Below are positions 1 through 6,724 of a DNA stretch of 11,561 nt, one piece after another (the first letter of the stretch is position 1; each line of letters starts with the position of its first letter). Below the pieces are notes generated by a model that was given only the letters and a program-made list of their open reading frames with translations, was not told the origin of the DNA and ran no database searches. The position numbers were made by a program, and so were the translations under genes. The stretch is taken from the NCBI GenBank assembly GCA_030646745.1, contig JAUSKV010000067.1, positions 1 through 11,561 of the forward strand. Reading direction: 5' to 3'. The DNA is from Sulfurimonas sp. Its GTDB lineage: Bacteria > Campylobacterota > Campylobacteria > Campylobacterales > Sulfurimonadaceae.

Positions 1-1
1 A

Positions 2-784
2 TTAGACATACAAAAAAAACTTTCGATAAATAAACGCATTGAAAAAGACAATATTGAGAGGCAAGAAGACATTAATGCTTTATCAACAAATTTATATCAT
101 GACATAGGAACAAATTGTAATAAATTATTAACACTAATGAATCCAGTAATTAGGCGTGTAAAGGATCAAAAAGATAGTGTTTATTTTTATGCAATTAGAA
201 TATATGGAATGGAGTATTTTAAGAAACATGGGTTATATTACAAAGAAAAAAACAAACAAAATAATAGTAGAGACTTTAATTTTCCTATTGATTTAATCAC
301 AGAAGATGAAGCCTTTTTTAAAACCTTTGTTGCTGACCCTACATCAATTTCAAAAATAGAACTTTTAAATCTTTTGGATGTTAAGTTTAAAGATATAGAA
401 AAAGAGTTAAATGAAAATTCATGTAATAGTAAATATGTGTGGTTTATAATAAACGATTATTATGAAAAAACATTTAGTAAAATTGTATATAAACTTTTAT
501 CTAATGCTTTTAAACATGCTATTTTAGATAGTGAAAATAAAATATTGTTAGAGCTAAAAATGGATAATGGATATTTTGAAATAATTATTGGTAATACAGC
601 TGAATCCACTACAATCAATCAAGAAACTATTGAAAAAGAGTTAAAAAATAAAAAAGATGGTACATTAAATAATGTTGCATCTATGTGTCAAGATATAGGA
701 TTAAAGATAAAGGTAAATGTAGCCGATTTAGAGCATATGAAATATATTACATTTACTGTATATAATAAAATGGAGATATTATAA
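2..784 (+). CDS. Divergent sensor histidine kinase, 5' end outside window
   Basis: The frame is open from base 2, so an internal ATG at 137 is not the true start and the gene begins before the window. A kinase phosphoacceptor-like helix is visible early: His (codon 98–100) in the motif LYHDIGTNCNKLL, resembling the H-box H-D/E-x-x-x-P-L of HisKA proteins but without the proline. Further on, the sequence KLLSNAFKHA fits the N-box of a HATPase_c domain, and the C-terminal GTLNNVASMCQDIGLKI resembles the G2/αC region. A clear DxGxG (G1) motif is missing; IGNTAES stands in its place, so ATP binding may be weak or atypical. It ends 1 bp before a receiver-like gene, which suggests they form a two-component pair. 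The stimulus is unknown because the N-terminal part is not in the window. The region is more AT-rich than the core genes downstream. Kinase family membership is moderately sure; activity is not. Confidence 0.65.
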   Translation, partial: LDIQKKLSINKRIEKDNIERQEDINALSTNLYHDIGTNCNKLLTLMNPVIRRVKDQKDSVYFYAIRIYGMEYFKKHGLYYKEKNKQNNSRDFNFPIDLITEDEAFFKTFVADPTSISKIELLNLLDVKFKDIEKELNENSCNSKYVWFIINDYYEKTFSKIVYKLLSNAFKHAILDSENKILLELKMDNGYFEIIIGNTAESTTINQETIEKELKNKKDGTLNNVASMCQDIGLKIKVNVADLEHMKYITFTVYNKMEIL

Positions 785-785
785 A

Positions 786-1325
786 ATGAATATCAATAAA
801 GACTATAATATATTAATTATAGATGATGATTCGCTCACGAGGACGGGGCTTTTTGAAGTCTTAACGACAGATTATAATAATAGTAAAATTGAAGATAAAT
901 ATGAATTTCCGTATGCATTGGTAGGCACAAGCGGAAATAGTTTTAAGTTTTTTTATTGTGAAGATCCTGAAAAGTTGGAGAGTCGTATTAGAACATTTCT
1001 TAATAATCATTTGTTTTTTGATCAAATATATTTTGATATGAAATTTGATAATTATGGTGACGGAGATCAATCAAATATATTTGAAACAAAAGGTTATGAT
1101 CTTTTAAAAAACATTAGTAAAATATATAGAGAGAATAGGGCAATTTATGACACGCCTAAACTTTTTATATATTCAATTTTGCAGCCGTCAGTAGATGATA
1201 AAATAGAAATAAAAAAACAACTTAACAATTATAATATTTATTTTATTGAAGACAAAACTGTTGAAGGTTTATTATCATCAGTGAATCAACATTCAGATAA
1301 GATGTTGGAAAAACTATTGAAGTAA
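786..1325 (+). CDS. Stand-alone receiver-like response regulator, atypical
   Basis: This 179-aa protein begins with a receiver-type β1 strand and acidic pocket (YNILIIDDDSLTRTG, Asp13/Asp14). A likely phosphoacceptor Asp84 lies in IYFDMKFDN, the conserved Ser/Thr could be Ser130 in FIYSILQPS, and Lys157 in IYFIEDKT fits the conserved lysine. The gap between the acidic pair and the acceptor Asp is about 70 residues instead of the usual ~40, so the α1–β3 part carries an insertion of roughly 30 residues. No DNA-binding or other output domain follows. The ATG lies 1 bp after the kinase stop, and GGAG within the kinase end can act as ribosome site. Its partner is probably the preceding kinase. Output by protein–protein contact is an inference. 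Confidence 0.6.
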   Translation: MNINKDYNILIIDDDSLTRTGLFEVLTTDYNNSKIEDKYEFPYALVGTSGNSFKFFYCEDPEKLESRIRTFLNNHLFFDQIYFDMKFDNYGDGDQSNIFETKGYDLLKNISKIYRENRAIYDTPKLFIYSILQPSVDDKIEIKKQLNNYNIYFIEDKTVEGLLSSVNQHSDKMLEKLLK

Positions 1326-1337
1326 AGAAAGCTTTCT
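1326..1337. terminator. Weak palindrome after the receiver gene
   Basis: AGAAAGCTTTCT is a perfect 12-bp palindrome directly after the receiver-gene stop, followed by a pyrimidine-rich stretch. With no free loop and only 6 bp per arm it would be a poor terminator. It is listed as the only terminator-like signal on this side. Confidence 0.25.
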
Positions 1338-1363
1338 GTTTCTCCCTCTTTAATGGAAGTTTT

Positions 1364-1397
1364 CTCGTTCCATCCTCTCCCGAGGTGGAATGCATAC
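1364..1397 (+). repeat. REP-like hairpin, copy R1
   Basis: The element starts with CTCG, then forms a stem of TTCCA-(bulged T)-CCTC against GAGG-TGGAA with a TCCC loop, and ends in GGAATGCATAC. The same plan (CTCG, stem-loop, then GGA[AG]T[AG][CT][AG]TAC) occurs twice more near the trpS end at 11406–11438 and, inverted, 11473–11505. This fits REP sequences, which are mobilised by RAYT (TnpA-REP) transposases; no RAYT gene is in the window. It lies 17 bp beyond the detached agmatine deiminase tail. Confidence 0.6.
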
Positions 1398-1414
1398 TCA
1401 AATTAATTTCCAAT

Positions 1415-1528
1415 TTAAACAATCTCCACACCCTTAGCAAAGTTCATAGTCACACAGTGGAGTGAGCCGTGTTGGCGGACTAGAACGGAGCAGTTTACGG
1501 CTACGATGTCTCTTTCAACAAAAGTTTT
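1415..1528 (-). pseudogene. Detached 3' end of agmatine deiminase gene (37 codons + stop)
   Basis: On the minus strand this segment reads as residues 295–331 of the agmatine deiminase encoded at 2156–3151, including the catalytic-region motif GSLHCVTMNF and the same stop codon, offset by exactly 741 bp. A core at 1439–1513 matches 2180–2254 with one mismatch (1469, synonymous His). Five of the eight final sense codons differ, all synonymously, and one replacement occurs near the other edge (Gly299 becomes Glu). It has no start of its own and its frame is cut at the toxin gene stop, so it is not a gene. The synonymous pattern means this tail was under selection as a real gene end in some genome, and is not a fresh tandem copy. 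Confidence 0.9.
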
Positions 1529-1863
1529 TACACAAAATTTTTGCAAAGAGATTTTGTGATTAAGTCATATTCATCATCGCTAAGTTTTGCGATTTTCTCG
1601 CCTATTCTCTGCTTTGAAAGAGTTCTGATTTGATTGATTAAAATATCAGAATCTTCTTTTAGATTCTCCCTTTTTGCAATTCTCATTCGATAAGGCAACA
1701 TGTTATCAATCAAATCAGTTGATAAGGGAAGCAGTATAACCGTATCTAAAATAGAATTTTCATCATCTCCTGAAATAATTACAGCCGGTCTTATTTTGCC
1801 AACTTCATCACCTTTTTTTGGATTAAGATTGACTGTTACAATATCACCTCTACTTAATTCCAT
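1528..1863 (-). CDS. MazF/PemK-family endoribonuclease toxin
   Basis: A protein of 111 aa starting MELSRGDIVTVNLNP, the standard N-terminus of the MazF/PemK/Kid fold. The conserved G-x-x-R-P-A-V-I-I-S segment follows (Arg25-Pro26), then an ILLPLST strand and a C-terminal helix. Family members cut mRNA, usually at short specific sites, and are held inactive by the partner antitoxin. Two adjacent ATGs exist; the second (1863) is chosen because GGAG lies 6 nt upstream, against 3 nt for the first. The start overlaps the end of the antitoxin gene by 14 bp, so the pair is translationally coupled. The stop codon touches the detached agmatine deiminase tail, marking a sharp junction. Family assignment is firm; target sequence is unknown. 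Confidence 0.9.
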   Translation of the reverse strand: MELSRGDIVTVNLNPKKGDEVGKIRPAVIISGDDENSILDTVILLPLSTDLIDNMLPYRMRIAKRENLKEDSDILINQIRTLSKQRIGEKIAKLSDDEYDLITKSLCKNFV

Positions 1864-2098
1864 CATCCACTCCAATCTCTGCAAATTCTAAATCTTGATG
1901 ATTTTTTAACTTGTTGAGTTTCTTGATTTTTTCTTCTTTATCTATTTGTTCTATGAGTGGCAGAATATAGCTTTCATATTTGGAAGATATAAAATATCCT
2001 AAAGTAGTATGTGCTCTTTTATCGATTATTTCACCAATATCCATAGATTTTATAAGTGATGGTTTGTTTTGAATATCTGTAATTCCATAACTTAACAT
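1850..2098 (-). CDS. Antitoxin of the MazF-like toxin, Phd/YefM-like
   Basis: An 82-aa protein upstream of and overlapping the toxin gene. Its N-terminus (YGITDIQNKPSLIKS, then EIIDKRAHTTLGYFISSKYES) resembles the Phd/YefM DNA-binding fold, in which a short β-strand reading 'lG-y-x-i-S' follows a helix. The C-terminus is charged (EQIDKEEKIKKLNKLKNHQ, then an acidic tail), as expected for the toxin-wrapping segment. AAGGA stands a good distance before the ATG. A palindromic operator and a TATAAT box lie just upstream. The antitoxin role is well supported by position; the exact antitoxin family is an inference from weak similarity. Confidence 0.75.
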   Translation of the reverse strand: MLSYGITDIQNKPSLIKSMDIGEIIDKRAHTTLGYFISSKYESYILPLIEQIDKEEKIKKLNKLKNHQDLEFAEIGVDDGIK

Positions 2099-2114
2099 TT
2101 TATATCCTTAGTTT

Positions 2115-2144
2115 TAATATATAAGGATTATATCTTATATATTA
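2115..2144 (-). promoter_or_regulatory. Toxin–antitoxin promoter with palindromic operator
   Basis: Two perfect 11-bp arms (TAATATATAAG at 2115–2125 and its complement at 2134–2144) enclose an 8-bp spacer. The spacer contains a minus-strand TATAAT (2127–2132), so an antitoxin dimer bound here would cover the −10 box. That is the usual autorepression design of toxin–antitoxin operons. It lies between the antitoxin start and the agmatine deiminase stop. Confidence 0.7.
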
Positions 2145-2155
2145 TTTCTCAAGTA

Positions 2156-3151
2156 TTAAACTATTTCTACACCTTTTGCAAAGTTCATAGTCACACAGTG
2201 GAGTGAGCCATGTTGGCGGACTAGAACGGAGCAGTTTACGGCTACGATGTCTCTGCCAACAAAAGTTTTTCTGAACATCTCTAGTGCCTCTTCGTCTTGG
2301 CTTACCCCGTAAGTAGGTACAATTACCGCACCGTTTACAATCAAAAAATTTGCATAAGTTGCCGGAAGTCTCTCATCATCGTAAATCATTTCGTCTGTCA
2401 TTGGGAGTGCAACGAGTTTGAAACCATGTGATTTTTCTAGCTCTTGAAGCTCCTCTTCCATAAGCTTTAGCTCTTTGTAATGCTCATCACTTTCATCTTC
2501 GCACTTCACATACATGATGGTGTTTGCATCGCAAAATCTTGCAAGTGTGTCGATGTGTGAGTCGGTGTCGTCTCCTGCCAGGTAGCCGTGGTTGAGGTAG
2601 AGAATCTCAGTTGCTCCGAGGTAAGCAGAGATTTTTTGCGTGATTTGAACTGAGTCGAGAGTATGGTTTCTGTTTTTGTTTAGAACGCACTCCGAAGTTG
2701 TTAAAACTATCCCTTTCCCATTGCTTTCGACTCCGCCGCCCTCTAAAATAAAGTCGTAACTCTCTATCTTTGCCGAGTAGTGCTTTGCGATTGCTCTGCT
2801 CATCTCATTGTCTAAATGGGCATCAAATTTACCGCCCCAGCCTGTGAAAATAAAATCAAGAAGTTTAACCTCTCCATCCTCTTCAACGCACAAAGCTGAG
2901 CTGTCTCTTGCCCATGTGTCGTTTGTTTCGTACTCTACAAAGTGTAAATTCTCATTTTGCACAAAACGGCTTTGTACCTCTTTTATATCATGGCAAACAA
3001 CCAAACACTTCTGGTATCTGATAATCGCATTTATAATATTTGTAAATGTCTCTTCTGCTTCATCCAAATATTCAACCCAATCGCTCTTGGCATGGGGAAA
3101 TATAATTTGTGTAAAACTTTGCTCTTCAAACTCTGCGATAAATCTTCTCAT
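2156..3151 (-). CDS. aguA: Agmatine deiminase family protein
   Basis: A 331-aa peptidyl-arginine/agmatine deiminase family protein (guanidino-modifying fold). Visible motifs in order: WARDSS (Asp83), LEGGGVES (Glu137), the GDDTDSHIDT block at 193–202 with His199, and the nucleophile region GSLHCVTM with Cys319. Family members hydrolyse agmatine to N-carbamoylputrescine and ammonia on the way to putrescine, in the cytoplasm. The start at MRRFIAEF is chosen because AAAGGA precedes it and the family begins there; the open frame runs further upstream to 3361, but only as antisense of alr. The start is 16 bp from the divergent alr start. The last 37 codons are duplicated at 1415–1528. Substrate is by family; sequence alone cannot exclude another guanidino compound. 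Confidence 0.88.
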   Translation of the reverse strand: MRRFIAEFEEQSFTQIIFPHAKSDWVEYLDEAEETFTNIINAIIRYQKCLVVCHDIKEVQSRFVQNENLHFVEYETNDTWARDSSALCVEEDGEVKLLDFIFTGWGGKFDAHLDNEMSRAIAKHYSAKIESYDFILEGGGVESNGKGIVLTTSECVLNKNRNHTLDSVQITQKISAYLGATEILYLNHGYLAGDDTDSHIDTLARFCDANTIMYVKCEDESDEHYKELKLMEEELQELEKSHGFKLVALPMTDEMIYDDERLPATYANFLIVNGAVIVPTYGVSQDEEALEMFRKTFVGRDIVAVNCSVLVRQHGSLHCVTMNFAKGVEIV

Positions 3152-3152
3152 T

Positions 3153-3161
3153 TGGTATAAT
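3153..3161 (+). promoter_or_regulatory. Extended −10 promoter of alr, predicted leaderless start
   Basis: TGGTATAAT is a perfect extended −10 element. Six bases follow the hexamer and the next base is the A of the alr ATG (3168), the normal place for transcription to begin. No Shine–Dalgarno sequence precedes that ATG. No good −35 is seen, which is common in Campylobacterota. The same 16-bp gap carries the ribosome site of the divergent agmatine deiminase gene on the other strand. Confidence 0.55.
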
Positions 3162-3167
3162 TCCTTT

Positions 3168-4184
3168 ATGGCTAAAATAACTTTGAATAAAAATAATTTT
3201 TTTAATAATCTCGACATTATCGCTAAAGCTACCAAAAGCGTAGATAAAATTGCGATGGTTTTAAAAGATAATGCGTATGGGCATGGTTTGGTTGAAATGG
3301 CGACTATGGCAAAAGAGTATGGCGTGAAAAAAGCGGTTGTGCAAACAGAGACGGAAGCCAAAAATATTGAAGATTTTTTTGATTATATTTTGACTTTAAA
3401 CTCAATTCCACATGATATGAGTGACAAAATTCGTTACACAATCAATGACTTAAATTCGATAGTAAAATTTCCTCATTGCACAAAAGTTGAACTGAAAGTG
3501 GATACAGGAATGCACAGAAATGGCATTGCTATGAGCCAGATTGAAGAGGCATTTACTAAAATAAAAGAGCAGGGGCTTCTTTTGGAGGGAGTTTTTACCC
3601 ACCACAGAAGTGCCGATGAGTTAAGCAGTGAGTGGTTTTGGCAAATGGATAACTTTAAAAAAGTAAAGCAAGAAGCTCAAAACTTGGCAGACAAACATGG
3701 TTTTGGCACACTCAGGTTTCACTCCTCAAACTCAGCGGCACTCTTTAGAAACAGTGATTTTGATGAGGATATGGCAAGAGTCGGAATTGCCGCCTATGGA
3801 TGCATGAATCTACCGGATGCCATAAAAGTAGAGGGTTTAAAACCGGTTTTGTCTCTCTATGCAAATAAAATTTCATCAAGAGAGCTAACAAAAGGCGAGA
3901 GAGTCGGCTATGGCGGAATTTTTGAAACAGATGAAAATTGTGTTGTAAGCAACTATGATTTTGGCTATGGAGACGGTTTTTTGAGGGTTTGTTCCAATAA
4001 CTACACAACTCCGGATGCCAAACAGTCGGTTGGCAGAATTTCTATGGATAACAGCTCTTTTATTTGTGAAGATGAGGAGATTTTGATTTTTGATGATGCC
4101 GGTGAGATTGCAAAAGTGGTAAAAACAATTAGCTATGAAGTTTTAACTTCACTCAAGCCCTCAATCAGAAGAGAGATAGTTTAA
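3168..4184 (+). CDS. alr: Alanine racemase
   Basis: A 338-aa PLP enzyme that interconverts L- and D-alanine, supplying D-Ala for peptidoglycan. The PLP lysine is Lys33 in MVLKDNAYGHG. The TGMHRNG motif (113–119) marks the barrel, and Tyr248 in RVGYGG is the second catalytic base. The C-terminal domain carries NYDFGYGDGFLR and VGRISMD. Length is slightly below the usual ~350–370 aa, typical for this phylum. The ATG at 3168 gives the standard N-terminus; the frame is open upstream to 2808 only as antisense of the agmatine deiminase gene. The mRNA may be leaderless. Its stop overlaps the stop of the convergent EAL gene. Confidence 0.93.
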   Translation: MAKITLNKNNFFNNLDIIAKATKSVDKIAMVLKDNAYGHGLVEMATMAKEYGVKKAVVQTETEAKNIEDFFDYILTLNSIPHDMSDKIRYTINDLNSIVKFPHCTKVELKVDTGMHRNGIAMSQIEEAFTKIKEQGLLLEGVFTHHRSADELSSEWFWQMDNFKKVKQEAQNLADKHGFGTLRFHSSNSAALFRNSDFDEDMARVGIAAYGCMNLPDAIKVEGLKPVLSLYANKISSRELTKGERVGYGGIFETDENCVVSNYDFGYGDGFLRVCSNNYTTPDAKQSVGRISMDNSSFICEDEEILIFDDAGEIAKVVKTISYEVLTSLKPSIRREIV

Positions 4185-4196
4185 ATTATCTCTCTT
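4169..4196. terminator. Hairpin spanning two convergent stop codons
   Basis: A perfect 10-bp inverted repeat (AAGAGAGATA / TATCTCTCTT) with an 8-nt loop contains the ends of both alr (+) and the EAL gene (−); their stop codons overlap within TTAA. There is no long T run on either side, so it may slow rather than fully stop transcription. It is the only candidate bidirectional terminator between the two genes. Confidence 0.5.
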
Positions 4197-6145
4197 TGGG
4201 GTTTGCCGATGTAATACCCTTGAGCATAATTCACTCCCATTTTTTTCAGCAGCTCCAGTGAATCTTTATCTTCAACAAACTCTGCGATTGTTTCAAGCCC
4301 AAGATTTGCAGCGAAGTTTATGATGGTCTGAGTTATTTTTTTTGAATTTTCATCCGTCATTACATGTTTTACCAAGGAAGAGTCTATCTTTAAATAATCA
4401 ATATTGAGTTCAAGAATATGTGCAAAATTGGAATAACCGCTTCCAAAATCATCTATAGCAATTTTACAGCCAAACTTTTTGACACTTACTATAAACTCTT
4501 TGAGCTCTTCATAATTCTCAATTTTATCGCTCTCCAGTATTTCAAAAACCACTCTGTGCGACGCGTTAAATGAGCTTAGTATTTTTAGGATAAAAGCAAA
4601 AGTTTTTTTATTGAGTACATCATTTATAGAAAGATTTATTGAAAATTCATACTCCTTATCTTTAAAAAAATCAAACGATTTTATTATCATCGCTTTTGTA
4701 ATATTTGGATACTGTTTAGACTTTATTGCAATATCTAAAAAATCTATAGGAGGAACAACATCTCCATTCTCTTTAATTATTCGGGCAAGGCACTCATACT
4801 TTTCTACTTTTTTTGTCTGTACATTATAGATTGGCTGGAAATAAGGAGTTATTAGATTCTTCTTTATTACATCTTTTAAAAATGATGAACCTTCAATATT
4901 TTGAATAATTTTTGATGTCATATCTAAAGTGTCATCATACACTACAATATCTTTTTTATTATTTTTAGCATTTTGCAGAGCCATGTTTGCTTTGGACATT
5001 AAAGCTTTTTCACTTGAAGCCAACCCACAGCTCATTGTTATAAATATCTGATTATCCTCTATCTCAATCTGCTTTTTATTGACAGTCTTAAGAATCTCTT
5101 TTATGTTAAGAAAAAACGACTCTTTTGAGATTTTTTTTGTGCTCAGCAGCGCATATTCATCACTCGGCAGTTTATAAAGAATATTTTCACCGTTTTGACA
5201 AGTCTCTTGAATAGTTTTTGCCATCTCTTTTAAGATTTTGTCTCCGATTTCATATCCGTAAAAATCATTAAGTTCTTTAAAGCTATCAATATTAAAAAGT
5301 GCCAAATGCAAAAATTTAGAATTTTTGTATTGCTTTATATCTTCTATAAGTTTTACTCTGTTTGGTAAGTGTGTTAAAGAGTCGTAGATAAAGGAGTTTT
5401 TCAACTCTGCTGTTTTTTCTTCTACTATTTTTTCTAAAAAGTTATTAATATTTTTAACTTTTTTAATAATATAAAATATAGTAAAAAATAGAAAAATAAA
5501 GAGTATTAAATCATATATTACAGAGTGCATGAAGTTTCTGTAAAAATAACCATTTAGCTCTTTTACCGGTATTTTTATGCTGATAATACCTCTGATTTCA
5601 CCAAGTTTGTAGTCATACGCGTTTTCATAACTATCCCTGATAAGTTTGGGAGCATCCTCTTTCGCTCCATGGCATAATAGACACTTCTGCTCAATTTTCA
5701 AGGCATGGGCAAATTGAAAAAATTCGCTATTGCCGTCACTAAAATAATTTTCTTTATCTAAATTTTGTCGTAAAAATTCTATTGCTTTGAGCTCATCGTT
5801 ATCGGCTGAATTTTTTATATTTCTTGCTCTGTCTGAAACAGTTTTAATGGTAATATTAAGAGGATTATGTTGTGAAAAAGTTTCTGATATTATGCCCGAG
5901 CTAAATGCAGGCAGAGCAGAAAGTGTCTCTTTGTTAAGGGGTATCGTTTTGTTTATAAAAAAATTCTGGTAATAATCTCTATGTGTCTTGGCGTAACTAT
6001 TTAAAACTTCCGCCTCTTTTTTTGCGAACTCATATCTTCTCTCTTTGGTGTCATTATAGGCGTAAAGAACCCTTAAAAGTATTACTATTATAAAAATAAT
6101 TGGAATGATGTAGAGAATTCTGTTATTAAATAGTTTTACTGACAC
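4181..6145 (-). CDS. Membrane heme-motif sensor with degenerate GGDEF and intact EAL domain
   Basis: A 654-aa predicted inner-membrane c-di-GMP protein. A transmembrane helix (10–28) is followed by a periplasmic region resembling the Tll0287-like/DUF3365 sensor domain, with a heme c motif CLLCH at 155–159, and a second transmembrane helix (209–228). A short helix leads to a GGDEF domain whose signature is PSDEY (327–331), lacking both glycines, so cyclase activity is unlikely. The EAL domain keeps its key residues: Glu451 (in ECL), Asn504, Glu535, Asp565/Asp566 in IDDFGSGYS, Lys586, Glu622 and Gln642. It therefore probably degrades c-di-GMP in response to a heme, redox or gas signal. The start is GTG with AAGGG 7 nt upstream. 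It is transcribed alone, with TATAAT at 6185–6190. Domain calls are firm, the ligand is inferred. Confidence 0.9.
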   Translation of the reverse strand: MSVKLFNNRILYIIPIIFIIVILLRVLYAYNDTKERRYEFAKKEAEVLNSYAKTHRDYYQNFFINKTIPLNKETLSALPAFSSGIISETFSQHNPLNITIKTVSDRARNIKNSADNDELKAIEFLRQNLDKENYFSDGNSEFFQFAHALKIEQKCLLCHGAKEDAPKLIRDSYENAYDYKLGEIRGIISIKIPVKELNGYFYRNFMHSVIYDLILFIFLFFTIFYIIKKVKNINNFLEKIVEEKTAELKNSFIYDSLTHLPNRVKLIEDIKQYKNSKFLHLALFNIDSFKELNDFYGYEIGDKILKEMAKTIQETCQNGENILYKLPSDEYALLSTKKISKESFFLNIKEILKTVNKKQIEIEDNQIFITMSCGLASSEKALMSKANMALQNAKNNKKDIVVYDDTLDMTSKIIQNIEGSSFLKDVIKKNLITPYFQPIYNVQTKKVEKYECLARIIKENGDVVPPIDFLDIAIKSKQYPNITKAMIIKSFDFFKDKEYEFSINLSINDVLNKKTFAFILKILSSFNASHRVVFEILESDKIENYEELKEFIVSVKKFGCKIAIDDFGSGYSNFAHILELNIDYLKIDSSLVKHVMTDENSKKITQTIINFAANLGLETIAEFVEDKDSLELLKKMGVNYAQGYYIGKPQREII

Positions 6146-6184
6146 GAAAATACCCTTCTAAATAAAGAATCTGCAGCGAAAAAT

Positions 6185-6190
6185 ATTATA
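6185..6190 (-). promoter_or_regulatory. −10 box of the EAL gene
   Basis: TATAAT on the minus strand, about 40 bp before the GTG start, in the 83-bp gap after the NlpC/P60 gene. It lacks a recognisable −35. The predicted transcript begins near 6178 and would carry the AAGGG ribosome site. Confidence 0.4.
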
Positions 6191-6228
6191 ATTTATATAT
6201 GCTTAATATCCTATTGCACTTGAGTTGA

Positions 6229-6723
6229 TTAAGGTAAAACTCTTCTAGTCTGCAGATATTTACTTTTCCAGTAAGGGTCGTTTAGTTGTGAAATTTTTAC
6301 GCCCTCTGTCGTGGAAGCATGTAAAAACTTCCCTTTTTCTATCATAATTCCGGAATGTCTTGTTTTGGCATTTACTTTAAAGAAAACTAAATCGCCCTCT
6401 TTAGAAGAGTTCTTTGGTACTTCATAGCCTATTTGTGCCTGTTCGAGTGAAGTTCTAGGCAGTTTAATTCCAAAAGCATCTAGATAAACTTTTTGAACAA
6501 GTGAAGAACAATCCGTTCCTTGAAGCGTCTGCCCTCCAAATTTGTATGGAGTTTCGCACCACTTGTCATACTCTTTGTAGAGAGCTTTTTTTACCCATTC
6601 AGGATTTTCTTCTTCCACTTCTGTGATAGTAACACTTTGCTCCGGAAGCGGCTGAACCTCTTTTGTAGAACATCCTGCAAATATAAAAAGAGCGATAATA
6701 AAAATGAAGATATTTTTTAGCAT
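6229..6723 (-). CDS. NlpC/P60 family lipoprotein, predicted cell wall hydrolase
   Basis: A 164-aa secreted lipoprotein. The signal peptide ends in lipobox IFAGC with the lipidated Cys18. After a short linker (about 19–45) comes an NlpC/P60 domain: FGGQ then catalytic Cys72 in TDCSSLV, GDLVFF (110–115), His123 in RHSGIMI and a third polar residue His135 in FLHAS. This is the Spr/NlpC type that cuts peptide stems of peptidoglycan, acting in the periplasm from a membrane anchor. Its ATG follows the upstream stop by one base, so it is the last gene of the ribA operon. The fold is certain from motifs; the exact bond cut (γ-D-Glu–diaminopimelate or D-Ala–diaminopimelate) is not determined by the sequence. 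Confidence 0.9.
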   Translation of the reverse strand: MLKNIFIFIIALFIFAGCSTKEVQPLPEQSVTITEVEEENPEWVKKALYKEYDKWCETPYKFGGQTLQGTDCSSLVQKVYLDAFGIKLPRTSLEQAQIGYEVPKNSSKEGDLVFFKVNAKTRHSGIMIEKGKFLHASTTEGVKISQLNDPYWKSKYLQTRRVLP

Positions 6724-6724
6724 G

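Noticed and set aside
137..784. Kinase gene starting at the ATG at 137
   Set aside because: The frame is open from base 2 and the H-box histidine is encoded at 98–100, before that ATG; the start lies outside the window.
1243..1440. A 65-aa minus-strand open frame spanning the end of the receiver gene and the REP hairpin
   Set aside because: It is antisense to a better-supported gene, runs through the hairpin, and uses a different frame from the agmatine deiminase tail.
1326..2155. Integron gene cassette carrying the toxin–antitoxin pair
   Set aside because: No attC-like site (paired inverse core and core sites) or integrase is visible; the flanking repeat is coding sequence of agmatine deiminase.
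2808..3167. N-terminal extension of alanine racemase to 2808
   Set aside because: The extension is antisense of agmatine deiminase; the protein from 3168 has the complete racemase N-terminus.
3152..3361. N-terminal extension of agmatine deiminase to 3361
   Set aside because: The extra 70 residues are antisense of alr, do not resemble the family, and a good ribosome site precedes the inner ATG at 3151.
4181..6145. Active diguanylate cyclase in the GGDEF/EAL protein
   Set aside because: The signature reads PSDEY; loss of both glycines normally removes GTP catalysis.
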